A DNA stretch of 64,000 bases. It comes from Welwitschia mirabilis (lineage: Eukaryota; Gnetophyta; Gnetopsida; Welwitschiales). A program made the translations under genes and the position numbers. The stretch covers positions 18,456,089 to 18,520,088 of the forward strand of contig JBOZIK010000001.1 in assembly GCA_051453625.1 (NCBI GenBank), written 5' to 3'. Shown one piece after another: positions 33,731-46,369 of this stretch. Each line of letters starts with the position of its first letter. Position 1 is the stretch's first letter. Below the pieces are notes generated by a model. The model made no database searches, was not told the origin of the DNA, and saw only the letters and a list, made by a program, of their open reading frames with translations.

Positions 33731-34800
33731 TAGACTTAGCTGGAACTAATCAAGATGAAATATTTAAATCTTTATTCTCATTAGAAAATCATCCACTATG
33801 CAAAGCTTATAAATATTTAGTAATTATCCTTTAAAAGGATTCCAACTTTGAGACATTTCATAAGAAGACCAAATTTAAACCTTTATTGGGTGCGTTATAA
33901 AAGAAACCTTGTGGTAAAGAGTGCATTTCTAAAAACTATTCTTAAAGACCTAAAATATACATTTATAGGAAATACCTAATCCTGTTCTATAGTAGTCTTT
34001 ATAAAATTATCCATTTCCCAAGGAGAAACCTTAGTTTTTATGCTTAAGCAACATAAAAAGTTTATAGGATGAACTATTTTTAATTTAAAAGGAATAAAAT
34101 CTATTATATGCAATGATAAAATTTATTTAGCAAAAAATCTTAAGCCTAGTAAAGAGTCTTAACATAAATCTTACATGGAAGAAATAGTTATGAAGGAATT
34201 CCTTGAGTCACTGGATGCCAATGTTCTATATCTAGTATTTGATAGTTAATGCCTAATCCCTACACAACCTATCACTAAGAAGTGTGGAATTACAATACTG
34301 AAGAACAAGAATAATGATTTGATTTAAAATAGAGTAAAAGTAGGTAGAGAATTCACATTGACTATAGAAAGCTAAATAGTATGTCTCATCAAATCATTTC
34401 CCTTTACTTTATTAATCAGATCTTATAGACAATAGCTACTCATGCTTGTTATGCTTTCTTAAATTGATATTTAAGACATAATTAAATATCATTTACAACT
34501 GAAAATTAAGAAAATACCACCTTTACATGTCCATTACCTATAAGAGGATAACCTTTATCCTTTTTTATGCCCCATCTACCTTCTAATGTTGCATGATGAG
34601 TGTATTCTCGAATATGATAAAAGAATCTACTGAATTCTTTATAGGTGAATTTTCTTTTTTTGATCATACTTTTGACTCTAGTCTGCATTATTTAGGACAT
34701 TTATTTATTTTTAATGGATGAGTTTTCTATTTATAATCATAGGTTTCAATCTAGTTTGCATTATTTAGTACATGTCTGTACATGTTGAAAAGAGAAAAAC
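33731..34800 (+). pseudogene. Athila-like RT with a duplicated catalytic segment
   Basis: The RT N-terminal region is heavily decayed; pieces seen include PLLGAL.KKPCGKE, HIDYRKLN (~34356-34378), TTFTCP (~34517-34534) and CMMSVFSNMIKESTEFFIGEF (34591-34653). The catalytic segment occurs twice: FFIGEFSFFDHTFDSSLHYLGH (34635-34700) and, after a frameshift, MDEFSIYNHRFQSSLHYLVH (34713-34775), in place of a single FMDDF motif; the repeat period is 73 bases. The second copy runs on into EKFMVKKGLVLGYA. Neither copy has both Asp of MDD. Confidence 0.7.
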
Positions 34801-35500
34801 ATTATTCTTAACTAGGAGAAGTTCATGGTTAAAAAAGGCTTAGTCCTAGGGTATGCGATTTATAATAATAGAATAGAAATAAATCCTACCAAAATTAAAC
34901 TTATCACTAATGTTTCTCTTTTTAAGAATATTAAAGACATTAGATATTTTCTTAGACATACTTGTTATTATAGAAAATTCATTCAAAATTTCTTCAAAAT
35001 TTCATAACCATTAATAAATCTTCTCATTAAGGATATTTCTTTTGAATAAATTGTTAAATGTAATGATGGCTTTAAGAAAATTAAACATCTTCTAAGTTCA
35101 TCTTCTATGGTGCAAGCTCTTGATTAGTTCTTCCTTTTTATTTATACATGAACATAAGCGATTATGCTATTGGAGTAAATTTAGGTCAACAAAAGGCAGA
35201 AAACCATATATTATTTACTAAGCAAGAAAAAGAATTTTAGGTTCTAAACTAAATTATCCAACAACTAAAAACAAGCTTCTCATAGTTGTTTTTATCTTAA
35301 TAAAATTTAGACCACATGTCATAAGTGCAAATAATATTATATTTACTAATCATTTTAATTTTAAATACTTAATGAATAATAAAGGTTATTATTCTAGATT
35401 AATGAGATGAACACCGCTTTACAATAATTTGATCTTAGAATCAAGGATAAAATAGCTTTTGGTCACTTATCTTTAATTAAACCTCACTTTCCATTTTTTT
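34801..35500 (+). pseudogene. Athila-like RT thumb and RNase H
   Basis: MVKKGLVLGYAIYNNRIEINPTKIKLI, NIKDIRYFLRHTCYYRKFIQNF (open piece 34825-35007), then LINLLIKDISFE and CNDGFKKIKHLL. The RNase H part is weak: SSMVQALD then a frameshift, later SRLMR and DKIAFGHLSLI (~35450-35480), the 'DHLSR' end block altered. Its first 340 bases are duplicated at 32149-32490. Confidence 0.75.
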
Positions 35501-36216
35501 AAATTAAATTTTCATAAATAACTTATTTCTTAATAAACATCTTCTATATTTACAAGAGAAACCTTCGTATGCTAACATATCTTATCATCTTGTTACTCGT
35601 AACCTACTAAATCATTAAAAGAATTAAGACAAAAGGAAATCTTTGCATGAAGTAAATAACTACTGGTAGAATAATCTTTATCTTTTTTCATACTACTCTA
35701 ATTAAATCATTCATATATGTACTTCAAAAATTTAAAAATTAATTGTCTTAAAATTCACACATGATAAAGTGTGTGAAGGTTATTTCTCTTAAAAAAATAC
35801 TTTACATAAAATATTTTAGTTTAGAATCTATTCTCCAACTCTCTTTATAGATGCTTATCAATCTTGTAGAGCTTGTAATAAATGTCAATTTTTATGTAGC
35901 ACTAGAAAGAGAGATACAATGCTCCTTTCTCCTATTCTTAATACCTAAACATTTTATGTTTGGGTCAGAGATTTAGTTGGTTATTTCCATTATCTTTTAA
36001 ATACCTATACATATCATTTTTATAGATTAAATTACTATGAAGTCTAAAATTTTAATAAAATAAAGTATTAATAGTCATAAATTTTTCTTATTTTAGAATT
36101 ATAATACTACACATAAAGGTATTTTTTTTACTTTTGAAGAGCTAAGAGTACTAGATATTTAACAAGTATAAAATAATGCATTTTGATTAATTTTGATGTG
36201 AATTGTGATGATCATG
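35501..36216 (+). pseudogene. Athila-like integrase, N-terminal part
   Basis: Zinc-domain pieces are visible: ANISYHLV near 35570-35590 and SCRACNKCQ (~35860-35886, the Cys pair). The core start KRDTMLLSPILN then FYVWVRDLVGYF (~35947-35990) corresponds to the 'DVWGIDFMGPF' block and keeps an Asp. Sequence is lost in the gap from 36217. Confidence 0.6.
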
Positions 36217-36979
36217 NNNNNNNNNNNNNNNNNNNNNNNNNNNNNNNNNNNNNNNNNNNNNNNNNNNNNNNNNNNNNNNNNNNNNNNNNNNNNNNNNNNN
36301 NNNNNNNNNNNNNNNNNNNNNNNNNNNNNNNNNNNNNNNNNNNNNNNNNNNNNNNNNNNNNNNNNNNNNNNNNNNNNNNNNNNNNNNNNNNNNNNNNNNN
36401 NNNNNNNNNNNNNNNNNNNNNNNNNNNNNNNNNNNNNNNNNNNNNNNNNNNNNNNNNNNNNNNNNNNNNNNNNNNNNNNNNNNNNNNNNNNNNNNNNNNN
36501 NNNNNNNNNNNNNNNNNNNNNNNNNNNNNNNNNNNNNNNNNNNNNNNNNNNNNNNNNNNNNNNNNNNNNNNNNNNNNNNNNNNNNNNNNNNNNNNNNNNN
36601 NNNNNNNNNNNNNNNNNNNNNNNNNNNNNNNNNNNNNNNNNNNNNNNNNNNNNNNNNNNNNNNNNNNNNNNNNNNNNNNNNNNNNNNNNNNNNNNNNNNN
36701 NNNNNNNNNNNNNNNNNNNNNNNNNNNNNNNNNNNNNNNNNNNNNNNNNNNNNNNNNNNNNNNNNNNNNNNNNNNNNNNNNNNNNNNNNNNNNNNNNNNN
36801 NNNNNNNNNNNNNNNNNNNNNNNNNNNNNNNNNNNNNNNNNNNNNNNNNNNNNNNNNNNNNNNNNNNNNNNNNNNNNNNNNNNNNNNNNNNNNNNNNNNN
36901 NNNNNNNNNNNNNNNNNNNNNNNNNNNNNNNNNNNNNNNNNNNNNNNNNNNNNNNNNNNNNNNNNNNNNNNNNNNNNNN
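36217..36979. other. assembly gap (763 N)
   Basis: Integrase sequence precedes it. What follows (36980-37284) is not recognisable as integrase, so the rest of pol and the 3' LTR are lost here. Confidence 0.9.
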
Positions 36980-37284
36980 CAAACTATCAAACTTACGGGT
37001 GACTCATAGATTCTTTTCCTTCATCAGATTTCATACACTTGCTAATGTGATGATTTTGACTCATTTTGACACTGTATTCATGAAATCAAAGCACATTAGA
37101 ACTTATTAGGACATTATTAGATTAGAAATTTGCATTTCAAAAGCCTTACCTTAGTCATTTTTGATCATTTTCATATTAGATGTAATGTCTTCATGTAATA
37201 TTAGCCTTGAACAATGTAATCAAGACCAAATGCAATTTTAGATTTTTGGGTGGTTATTATTTATGTCTAACTTTTACAAATTTA
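36980..37284. other. short unrecognised stretch
   Basis: AT-rich, no domain seen. Lies between the gap and the LTR of element B. Confidence 0.4.
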
Positions 37285-38449
37285 TAAACCAAGACTCATG
37301 TTGTAGTAAAGTCCTAGTGCCGTTCTTCCCATAAGGATTAATCAAGGTACAAAACTAAACAACAATGACACAAACTTCTTTAACTTGAAAAGGGTTCAAA
37401 ACAAATTGAAATCAAGATTGAGATAAATGAATCTTTAATGGTAAAGGTATGAACATGAACTAACTTTGAAGGAAAAACCTAAATCACCTAATAACAAAGT
37501 CTTTACTTCAATAATATACTATAAATTCCTAAAAAAATCTTAAAGTTATCACATTGTGATGGATCAAATCTTGGTGACATAATCTCATTTACCACATAAG
37601 TAGTGGTGAACCTCTTAGTCACTTTGGTCCTTCATAGCCTAATGTAAGCATGAAAAGTACAATAAAATACCCAAAGACCACAAAGTAAGATGAATATAAT
37701 CATGAAGTAAACTAAAGAAACTAACTCAGAAAATAAAAGTACTTGATAAATATGTACCCTCATTCAAGCCTTAAAAATACAAGGTTGATTACAATTCAAA
37801 ATCAAGGATGAAGAACTATTTCATAAAAGAACAAGAATTTCATTACACTGAAGAAAGAAAACTAAATTGATATAGACTCATCAAGCTAGCCTTATAGCTA
37901 GCTCACTCCCAAAGGAGAAGCTTAGAAAGACATGATGATCAATGCTCTAAGGGTTCAATGATTTTACCAGTGAAAAATTATTATAAATAAGGGTACCTAA
38001 TTCCTTTTGTAGGAAAAAATAGGTTTAGGATTTCTTAATTATAGTTTCTAATTTAGGGTTTTATAATTAAAAATTTAATACTTTTATGGATGGAGATTTT
38101 ATCAAAATTTAATGCTGTAACTACTGAACCCCATAATTCAAAATTTATTACTTCTAAAGGATAAGTCCAGAACATAATGTTTATAGTGTTTTGCCTTAAA
38201 GGACTGATGGGATTAGTGACATAGATGGTGGTGCTGATGTTTTTTACTGAAATAGTTCCAACTTTTGACATGTATTTTAGAATGCATCATAATACCTAAA
38301 ATCATCATAGGGAAATGCATAAGTTCATAAATTATATTAAAATGGGAAAATACATAATTTTATAATAAAATAGTTAATTTAATGTCTTTGCCCAAGCTAA
38401 AGTGATTTGATATACTTAGTTTAAATGTTAATTTTTACACGTTATAACA
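37285..38449 (-). repeat. 3' LTR of element B
   Basis: Same family as the LTR of element A. It contains GGTGACATAATCTCATTTACCACATAAG (37570-37597; family block) and on the minus strand starts TGTTATAACGTGTAAAAATTAACATT at 38449, directly after a polypurine tract (38461-38450, CTGGTTAGGGAG). The low boundary is approximate because the LTR end is diverged. Confidence 0.6.
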
Positions 38450-41400
38450 CTCCCTAACCAGACTTTTATTAGATTATTAGCAAAAAAAACCATGAAAAAA
38501 ATGATCTAACATGAAAAAATTCTAAAGAAAAACATTCAAGGATGAGAATGCTACAACTATTGCAAATTTTTAACTAATTTTTAAAAACCAAGGCATCAAA
38601 ATTAGAAAAATTCTTAAAAAATATGGATGTTATACCCCCTAACCAAAATTGAACTTTGTCCTTAAAGTTTTAAAAAGATAGAACATTTCAATATAATTTT
38701 TGAGAACATATCAATGCTTAGATTATTTCTCAAAAATTAATGTGAAGGATAAAGGAAAGGAGTAGAAGGAGGAGAATGAAAAGTCTCTTAAATAGAATCT
38801 TTACCTTTACAAGGATTTGTTAGAGGTGCATAGGAAGCGACACGAGAAGGAATAGTGCAAACAAAAGAGGGGCCATCTTGAATTCTTTCTTCTTACTTTA
38901 GCTACGCTGATCTTTATGCTATTCATGTAATTACCCTAAGATCCAACCCATATTCATGTACTTTTGGACTTGGGTTATTTTATAGGGAGTAATAATTTCA
39001 ATGTAGGCTCTATCCTAACCTTTACAATCCAAGGTTTGGTAAAGGTTATTGCAGATAATATCATAAATAAGGCAGGGAAATGGAAGGTTACTTTTTATAT
39101 CTTACATAATTGATGATGGTCCAAACAAAAATTTGGCAATGTTAAACGATTGATCTTCTTGGATAATTCTAATAAGGTCTAAGAGGTTGTTATAGGCATT
39201 TATGACGTGAGAAGTGATAGGATATTAAGAATAATAAAATGAAATAGAGCAAGTTTGTTTTTATGCAAAAATTTACAAGGTAAGGATCCTTTCTATTAGG
39301 TGCATATTCTACATCTAAATCATAATAAAAATATTTTAGAGCTTTAACTAAGGTAAAAGGAAGATGCTCTAAATAATCTACTCCTAAAACAATCTCAAAA
39401 TTAACTAAGGAAATTAAAAAATAATTCTGGTGTATATGAGAATGGATTATCTAGGGCTCTTCATCATTTAATAAAGAGTTTTTGCAGAATTAAAGCATCC
39501 ACTTAGGGTACTTAAATGTGTTGGCCTCTTTTAACAAGTATTTCCATCCTCTGGTTTCTATCCTTGCTAAGTAGAATGGAGAATACATATCCTAAAATGA
39601 ACTGAAGATTCCTTCTTCAATGAAGGCTTCATGTCTATCACTCATGTTTCCTAAGAATTAGTAATAGAATAGGAAAAAAGCAAAAGAATTATAGAGGTGA
39701 GAAGAGAGAAAGTAAAAGAACATAATGTTAGGGCTGAAAGATGAACTAGAAATTAAAATTATGAGAAAGATCATTAAAAATTAATTAGAATAGAGTTACC
39801 CTATGGCACAATAAATTAAAGAATTTGGATAGAGGGTGTGACAAAAATCTGAGCATAATCTAAAACAACATAATAACAATATTGGTGGAGGCAAGCAATG
39901 GCATTAGCAATTTGTAGAAAAATCATATAAGAATTGACTAATAGCTAGAAGAAGGCATCAAAGGAGGTTTTTATAAGTAGGAAAGCAAATTCATGTGAAG
40001 GGGTTCAAGTTTTTATAGAAGTAAGGTGGAATGAAGACCATAGGATTTACTAAACTCATCAATGATAAGGATTAACTAGTTAAGGATGAAGGCATGGATT
40101 AAATGGTCATTTTACAATAAACACAATTGTCTCTTCTGATTTGTTTTTTCATGGAATGAAATGGTGAAAATGGTAATGCAATTGGGTGCAAGAAATATAC
40201 AACGATGATGGAAACCAAATTCAACCATAATCCTTATGAATATGAAAGATAAAATCCCTAGGTTAATGGCCTCTTTATCGAAATTTTTACAAGTAATTAC
40301 TATTTTTTTAATTTTAATGGATTAAAATGCCATGTATTTAAGGTGTTCATTAAATAAACTTATAAAAATTCAAAAATCAGTAAATACATTTTCAAATACA
40401 AATGTTAAGAAAAGTGTGCACAAGAAAATATCCAATTCCCACATTTTCTTTTCACATTTAACCTTTTCTACAATCATATATATATTCCTTGTTTTAAGCA
40501 TTTGGATCATATTGAGCATCCAACATCATGGAATTTTCTTCCAATTGAATTAAGCATGTTGTTCTAGAATAAATTAGTGGTGCATTGCAGTAAGCATCTG
40601 TAGCCTTGATGTAGTTAGTTATGCCATAAGTAGATTATTATAGTTGCATTACAAGCAAACATTTCTAGCCATGATGCAGTTGACTAAACAAAATAAATTG
40701 ATCAAAGATAAAATGTTCTTTTAGAGAAGAGACATTATATTTTCTTTTGATTCTACTTTTCATATTCATTATTTTTTATGCAGAAAGGAGGGGTCATTAG
40801 CTCATTAGCTTAATTAAGAAATATTCTATTTCCATCAACTACTTGAAAATAACAAAATGTGATATGAAAGTAGATTCCACCTTTTTCATCCATATTTTCT
40901 AGGATCGAAGACCTTAAGTGAAACTAATCTTAATAAGATAACTCAAAAATAAGTGTGAGCTTTTCTTGAACAATACAAGTGTAATTAGCTTCTACCAAAG
41001 CTTTGTAATGATAAAAGGATCACTTATTAATGGTTCATTTGTTAAAGACCATTAGCTAGGTCATTAAGTCTTATGAACTCATAGATGAATGAAAGGGATG
41101 GATGATTGGTGTGTTTAATGAAATGGCTTGAAAATGGAATGGGTATGTGAAAAGGCTTCAAGGGATGGTAGTGTTTATAATCCTCTATAAATAAAATGTC
41201 CTTTAGTGTTATTTAGCTTATTGCAAATCAAAAGATGCTCCCACAATAAGGGTTTTCAATGGCATCAAAAGAGAAGAACTTTGAAATGCTACTGTCATGT
41301 GGTTCAAACTGATGATTATGTAAAGAAGGCAAAGGAATAACAACATTTACTGAGGACGACTTTACACATAAGTGTAAGAATTTTTAAAGGGAATTTAAAG

Positions 41401-41489
41401 TGTAAATACTAGGGTCTAGAAATCTGAAATTAGATGAAGTCCAAGCTATGGCATTTTTATGATTTATAATAATTCATCGAAGGATGAGT
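38450..41489 (-). other. 3' non-coding region of element B
   Basis: From the polypurine tract (38450-38461) upward. A conserved block with GGTTAGGGGGTATAACATCC on the minus strand (38646-38627) and the doubled 45-bp motif (40581-40624 and 40644-40689) are shared with elements A and C. RT, RNase H and integrase should lie here in a complete Athila/Tat element, but no such block was found. Confidence 0.5.
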
Positions 41490-42400
41490 TTAAAGCATCA
41501 GAAGGATCATAAGAGGAAGCAACATTTTACTCACTAGGAGAAGAGTTAAGATCATAAATTTCATAAACAAACTAAATCTCAATATCATCTCTAATAATGC
41601 AATAATATTGAGAATATTTAACTCCACCCTTATGTTGTCAAATGAAATTTCCATTAGGCCATTCCTATAATTAATAAGAGCATTTGATGTCAAAAAAAAA
41701 AAAGCCCCATCTAAAATAGCAGAAATTGAATTGTGATTTATCAATTTCATTTCTAACACCATGAACTCCACTAGAAAATAGCAATTATCTACTTAAATAA
41801 CACATCTTCTACTATTGCTAGTGGTAACTTCATTGAGTTATTAGTTAATTATAACTAGATTTTTTTTTTTTATTTGAGATCATTTAAGCAACTTCTTTGT
41901 AAACTAAATGGGGTAAGAGATTTATGCTTGCTCCAAGTTCTAATAGGTATTACCTAAGATGCTTGTCTCTAATTATAATAGACATTGTTAGGCAACTAAG
42001 GTCTTTATAATTTGAGGTGATATGATTTTATATTATTACACGAGTTTGTTAAGGTCAAAAGGCTTTTTTCTTAACATCCATTCTTCTCTTAATTGCACAC
42101 ATGTCCATGAGAACTTTGGCATAAGAGGATACTTATCTGATGGCTTTTAACAGAGGCATGTTAATTTTATCTTCATTAAAAATCTTTAGGAACTCTAGTT
42201 ATGTTTTCATAATATTCTCTTTCCTAAGTTATTAGGAAAATGGTAGAGGTTTTTGGTAAATGGGAATAGGTTTTTCTAGTTCTTCTGCTATTTTTTTCCC
42301 TCATTAGTTATTATGGGTATTGGTTCCTCACTAGTTAGGCTTTTCTTAGGTTATTAACTTATCTCTTTTTCACTACTCAAATGAATGGCCTTGGTTTCTT
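41490..42400 (-). pseudogene. Athila/Tat-like protease of element B
   Basis: On the minus strand: KAIHLSSEKEI (~42390-42360; the linker 'KAITLRSGKE'), KFSWTCVQLREEWMLRKK (~42125-42070), LAIVEDVLF (~41830-41805) and, in the open piece 41771-41490, ISAILDGAFFFLTSNALINYRNGLMEISFDNIRVELNILNI, the 'LGRPFLATSNAIINC' flap block. A T13 run (minus strand) has replaced part of the LGRPFLAT codons. The N-terminal active-site block is not clear. Gag lies upstream, no RT downstream. Confidence 0.7.
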
Positions 42401-43960
42401 CCATGTGGTTAGCCTTTATTCCTTATATAATTTTAATTCCTTAGTGATTTAGTTATGAGCTCATTGTAAGTTTATCAAGCTCTTAATGATTTAAAGAAGA
42501 AAGAAGGATGTTGGTTCACTGAAGTTATTAGAGGTTTTGTTTAAGTTTTTGATTTATTTTCATTTGCAGTTCTATGAACTTCTTAAAGGTATCCTTCAAC
42601 AAGTTTGATATGGAACGCTTATGGTTTGATAAGGTATGATGGTTTGAATGGTAATTTTTCAAAATTTAAGGATGAGTAGATCATGAAAAAGAGTTTTTAA
42701 TTGACTGGCATGAGATTGATTATGGATGTTATCCTATTTTCCAATGATGTCTTATAATATTTACTCATTATTGAAGTATGATTTGGAAAAGAGGTATAAA
42801 AGGATAATTAGTTATTTCATGAGAGTCTATGTGGCAGATCAAGTATTTGGATTTGGATGTTAATGGTTTACGCAGACTGGTGAGGGATTCTATTCTTCTT
42901 GAAAGCTCATCTATTAGGTTACTAACATCAAAGTTTNNNNNNNNNNNNNNNNNNNNNNNNNNNNNNNNNNNNNNNNNNNNNNNNNNNNNNNNNNNNNNNN
43001 NNNNNNNNNNNNNNNNNNNNNNNNNNNNNNNNNNNNTTTTTTGGTATTCTAAAAATACTTGTTAATCTAATCGCATGATTTTTAACTAGATGGTTTAATA
43101 GATTTCACCCAAGAGCTTTTGGCTATAGATTCTAAATAGTCCCAACTTCCTCTAATGAAAAATTTATGAAGCTACACTTACTCATCATTTATATTAATTT
43201 CCTATTATTTGACAATAATACTTCATATGAAAAGCTAATAATCTTGCCTAGTTCGAACACATGTTAGGGCATTTTTCTAATAGATCCTTAAACCTTTCTA
43301 AAGTTTGTGGAAATGTTTCATGGTCCCTTTGCTAGTAATTCATAATTTCTTAAGATCATTAGTTTTGTGAATCAAAAAATTTTTTGAGATAAAGGCTTTA
43401 TTTAGGTTTGTTCAAGTTATAATGGAAAGAGGTTTGATGGCGTACAAACAAGCTTCTATTTTTTCATGTAGGAAGAATAAGAAAAGGATTAATCTACGAG
43501 CATCCACGATGTTGGAAAATTGAGGTAATATTGATAACACACATTTAAATTCTTTTAAATGGAGGTATGGGTCTTCTAATTCTAATCCATGAAAATGAGG
43601 GAGTACATAAATGGTAGATTACTTAAAATATAATCTACATGCTATTGGTTCTTAGGAACTAAGATTGAAGGTAATCTCTAAGGGTTTGCCTAAGAAAAGT
43701 GTTTTTAAAGTAATTAGACTAGTTTTGTGATACATACTAGCTTGGGTTTTAAGTTTTCTAATAATTCTTCATTCCAAAAGGGTATGCTGTTGTTGTAATA
43801 AAGGTTTGAAAGGTATATTAGGCATTTTGATTGGGTTGTTGAGGTTGTTGTTCTCTATGTGACTCTTCATGGAATTGATTTCTCAAAGGAGTTCTTTATT
43901 CATTATTACTAATACTAGGATTCATGTTGTCCTAAGAAGGAATTCTAATTAAACATCCTA
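42401..43960 (-). pseudogene. Athila/Tat-like gag of element B
   Basis: Capsid remnant on the minus strand, high to low: LRDYLQS (~43680), HFHGLELEDPYLHLKEFKCVLSI (~43605-43540), RRLILFLFFLHEKIEACLY (~43505-43450), TNLNKAFISKNFL, ETFPQTLERFKDLLEKCPNM (~43325-43265), then WDYLESIAKSSW (~43155-43095). These match the Athila gag block by block ('HGL..E.PY.HL.EF', 'FPFSL...A..WL', 'FY..WERFKDLL..CP'). A 100-N gap (42937-43036) splits it; below it NFDVSNLIDELSRRIESL (~42935-42880) follows. Two N-terminal frames carry stops. Confidence 0.75.
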
Positions 43961-44642
43961 AATTATTATGCATCTAATACATGCAAAAATAGAAAGATTT
44001 CAGAGGGAGCTTAAAAGAAGAATGGGTTTTAGAGGGTTTACAAGGTTTTCAAACCAAGTTACAGAGTGTAATTTATAGAAAAGCTAGTAGTGCTAGTCAC
44101 GAACAATGATGATGCCAGTTGTTCGACATTTCATGATTTGGGAAAAGAGTATGTTGGTTGTAAATGCTGTGAAAAATAGTTTAGGTTGTAAGGTTTAGAA
44201 AATAAATAGAAAGAAATTAAAACAATAGAGAATTTGGAAAATAAAACCAATGAAAGAAAATCCTTTTTTCTCTTTTTGACAATTTTAATAGCAAAAATAG
44301 AAAGGTATAGAAAACTAAAACTAATTATTGTAATGGAAATTGCAAAAATAAAAAGAAAAACCAAAAAGTAAGTTCTTATGGATTTTCGATATCTATACTT
44401 TTTGATTCTTATTTGGGTTGCAAACTTACAAAAACTTCATTAGACCTACAACAACAAAATATTTATGAAAATATTTTCAAGATAGAGCAAAAACTTAACA
44501 GAACTTAGAAAAATGGACCAGTTTGGGTATCACTGAAATGGACTAGTACCCACCACTAGAAAGTACAGAAATTAAGAGAAATGTTGAAAATATAATCTAA
44601 ATAGTTCAAGTAACACTAGAAGTAACTAGCACCAACCACTGA
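43961..44642 (-). other. leader of element B, truncated by an insertion
   Basis: Non-coding. It contains two copies of the family leader motif (44633-44602 and 44552-44515). The primer site and 5' LTR that should follow above 44640 are absent; instead the Sirevirus-like LTR begins at 44643 with TGTTAGG. Confidence 0.5.
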
Positions 44643-45754
44643 TGTTAGGACTAGCTATCATAGAGGGCAGGGGCAAATAGAATAGCAAAGGTAATTTTTG
44701 CAATTTGAATGTTTAATACAATGTTTTGACAATGTAATTTATCCTCTAATTAAATAACAACTACTGTGAAATTAACTATGATGATAATTCATGTAATTAA
44801 TAATGAATATAATAGTTCAACATATGATAATTAACTAAATAATAAAGAAAAATAAGCATAAGATATAAAAAACAATCCTATTTTTATTTATTGTAAGTGT
44901 AGCCTCCAACTAAACATCTAATGGGACTTTATGATTATTCTTCACTAATACAATCAAAATTTTCTAGAAATCTTTAGCCTCAAGAATAAGCTAATTCATC
45001 TCGCCTATTATTACAATTGAGTATAAAGAGAAGTATGAATGATTTGGAGTCCAATAGATTGAGATTAGGATATCAGTAGAAGTATAATGTTTAATTAACA
45101 AAAGGTGTAAATCATTACAATAGCCAAATGATTTATACAAGTATGCTTATAGCTATTGTACGTTACATGGATAAACGATATGATTATTGAAGCCTGGAAA
45201 ACAACTAGTTAACTTCCCAAGATGAAGTTTTAATGGTTGTTAATAGTCTACAATAGCTATTTTGCTATAAACCGTTAGACCAATGATCAACCCCTTAGAG
45301 GTTAGGATTAACTCCTTACATTACATTAAGCTTCTTATGCAAGTCACTTAGGCTAGGTAGTCAACCCTTTGATTTGAGTTAGTTGATCATTTTAATTACA
45401 ATTTATCTTCATAAGTCAAGTGATCGATCCTCATGAAGTTCTAGTCAACCCCTGATATTTGACATTCTTATGTCTATTGGTCTACCATATAATGCTTTTG
45501 ATCATTATTCTTTATCAGCCTATGGTCGACTCCCTAAAGAATATTGGTCGATTGTCTAAGGGATTTCTACTAGTTTAGCTATTCTTGTGCTTCAATTTCT
45601 CTTTTCTTTCGATATGACTTCTCAGTGCCTCACTTATAGTATGTTCTAGAATTTGCTCTAAGCCATCCAGTTTCGCCTATAAACAACATTATTTTTTTAC
45701 TAAAATTGGATAGATTTTGGTTTGTTATCAATAGATAATTAGAAGGTGTAATAA
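44643..45754 (-). repeat. 3' LTR, Sirevirus-like
   Basis: Begins (minus) at 45754 just after the purine tract AACAAAGGAGGAAA, as in Sirevirus ends, and ends CTAACA at 44643. Between 45560 and 45284 it holds many decayed copies of GGTCGAC/GATCAACC-type words, including the palindrome AACCCCTTAGAGGTT (45289-45303), followed by a TATA-like GGTTTATAGC (45273-45264). Confidence 0.55.
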
Positions 45755-46369
45755 TTTCCTCCTTTGTTATTGATGATAATCAAATAAAAAATTATCAATT
45801 CTCTGTAGGTTGGTTCTTCCCCTAAGTGGGTGCTTCCCTTAAGTATATGTCTAATACATAATGAAATAAGTTTTTACTGACTAGAATTTGAAAAGCACAA
45901 GGCATAAATAAAATACAAGGGAAGTGAAACATTAGCTTAGTGAAGTGCTAACATTATCATCAATCAATGTTGTAATTACATCAAATTCTAGTTTATTACA
46001 AAGTAATATACATGACATCATAAATAATAAAACAACCCATATTATGTTGNNNNNNNNNNNNNNNNNNNNNNNNNNNNNNNNNNNNNNNNNNNNNNNNNNN
46101 NNNNNNNNNNNNNNNNNNNNNNNNNNNNNNNNNNNNNNNNNNNNNNNNNATGTTGATGAGCATGTAGAAAACATAAAAGAAAATCATTTTAACATATTAA
46201 CAAATAGCACAAGTATTTGCTTTCTAACACAAATATCTATTTTTTCTCCTTCTTTATCATCAATGACAAAGGAGATACAAAACTCTAGCATAGAAAAGGA
46301 AAAGATAATAAATAAGAAAAGAGTAAGGAAGAGTGCATCAAATAAAACTAACCAGAATCACCTATGAAA

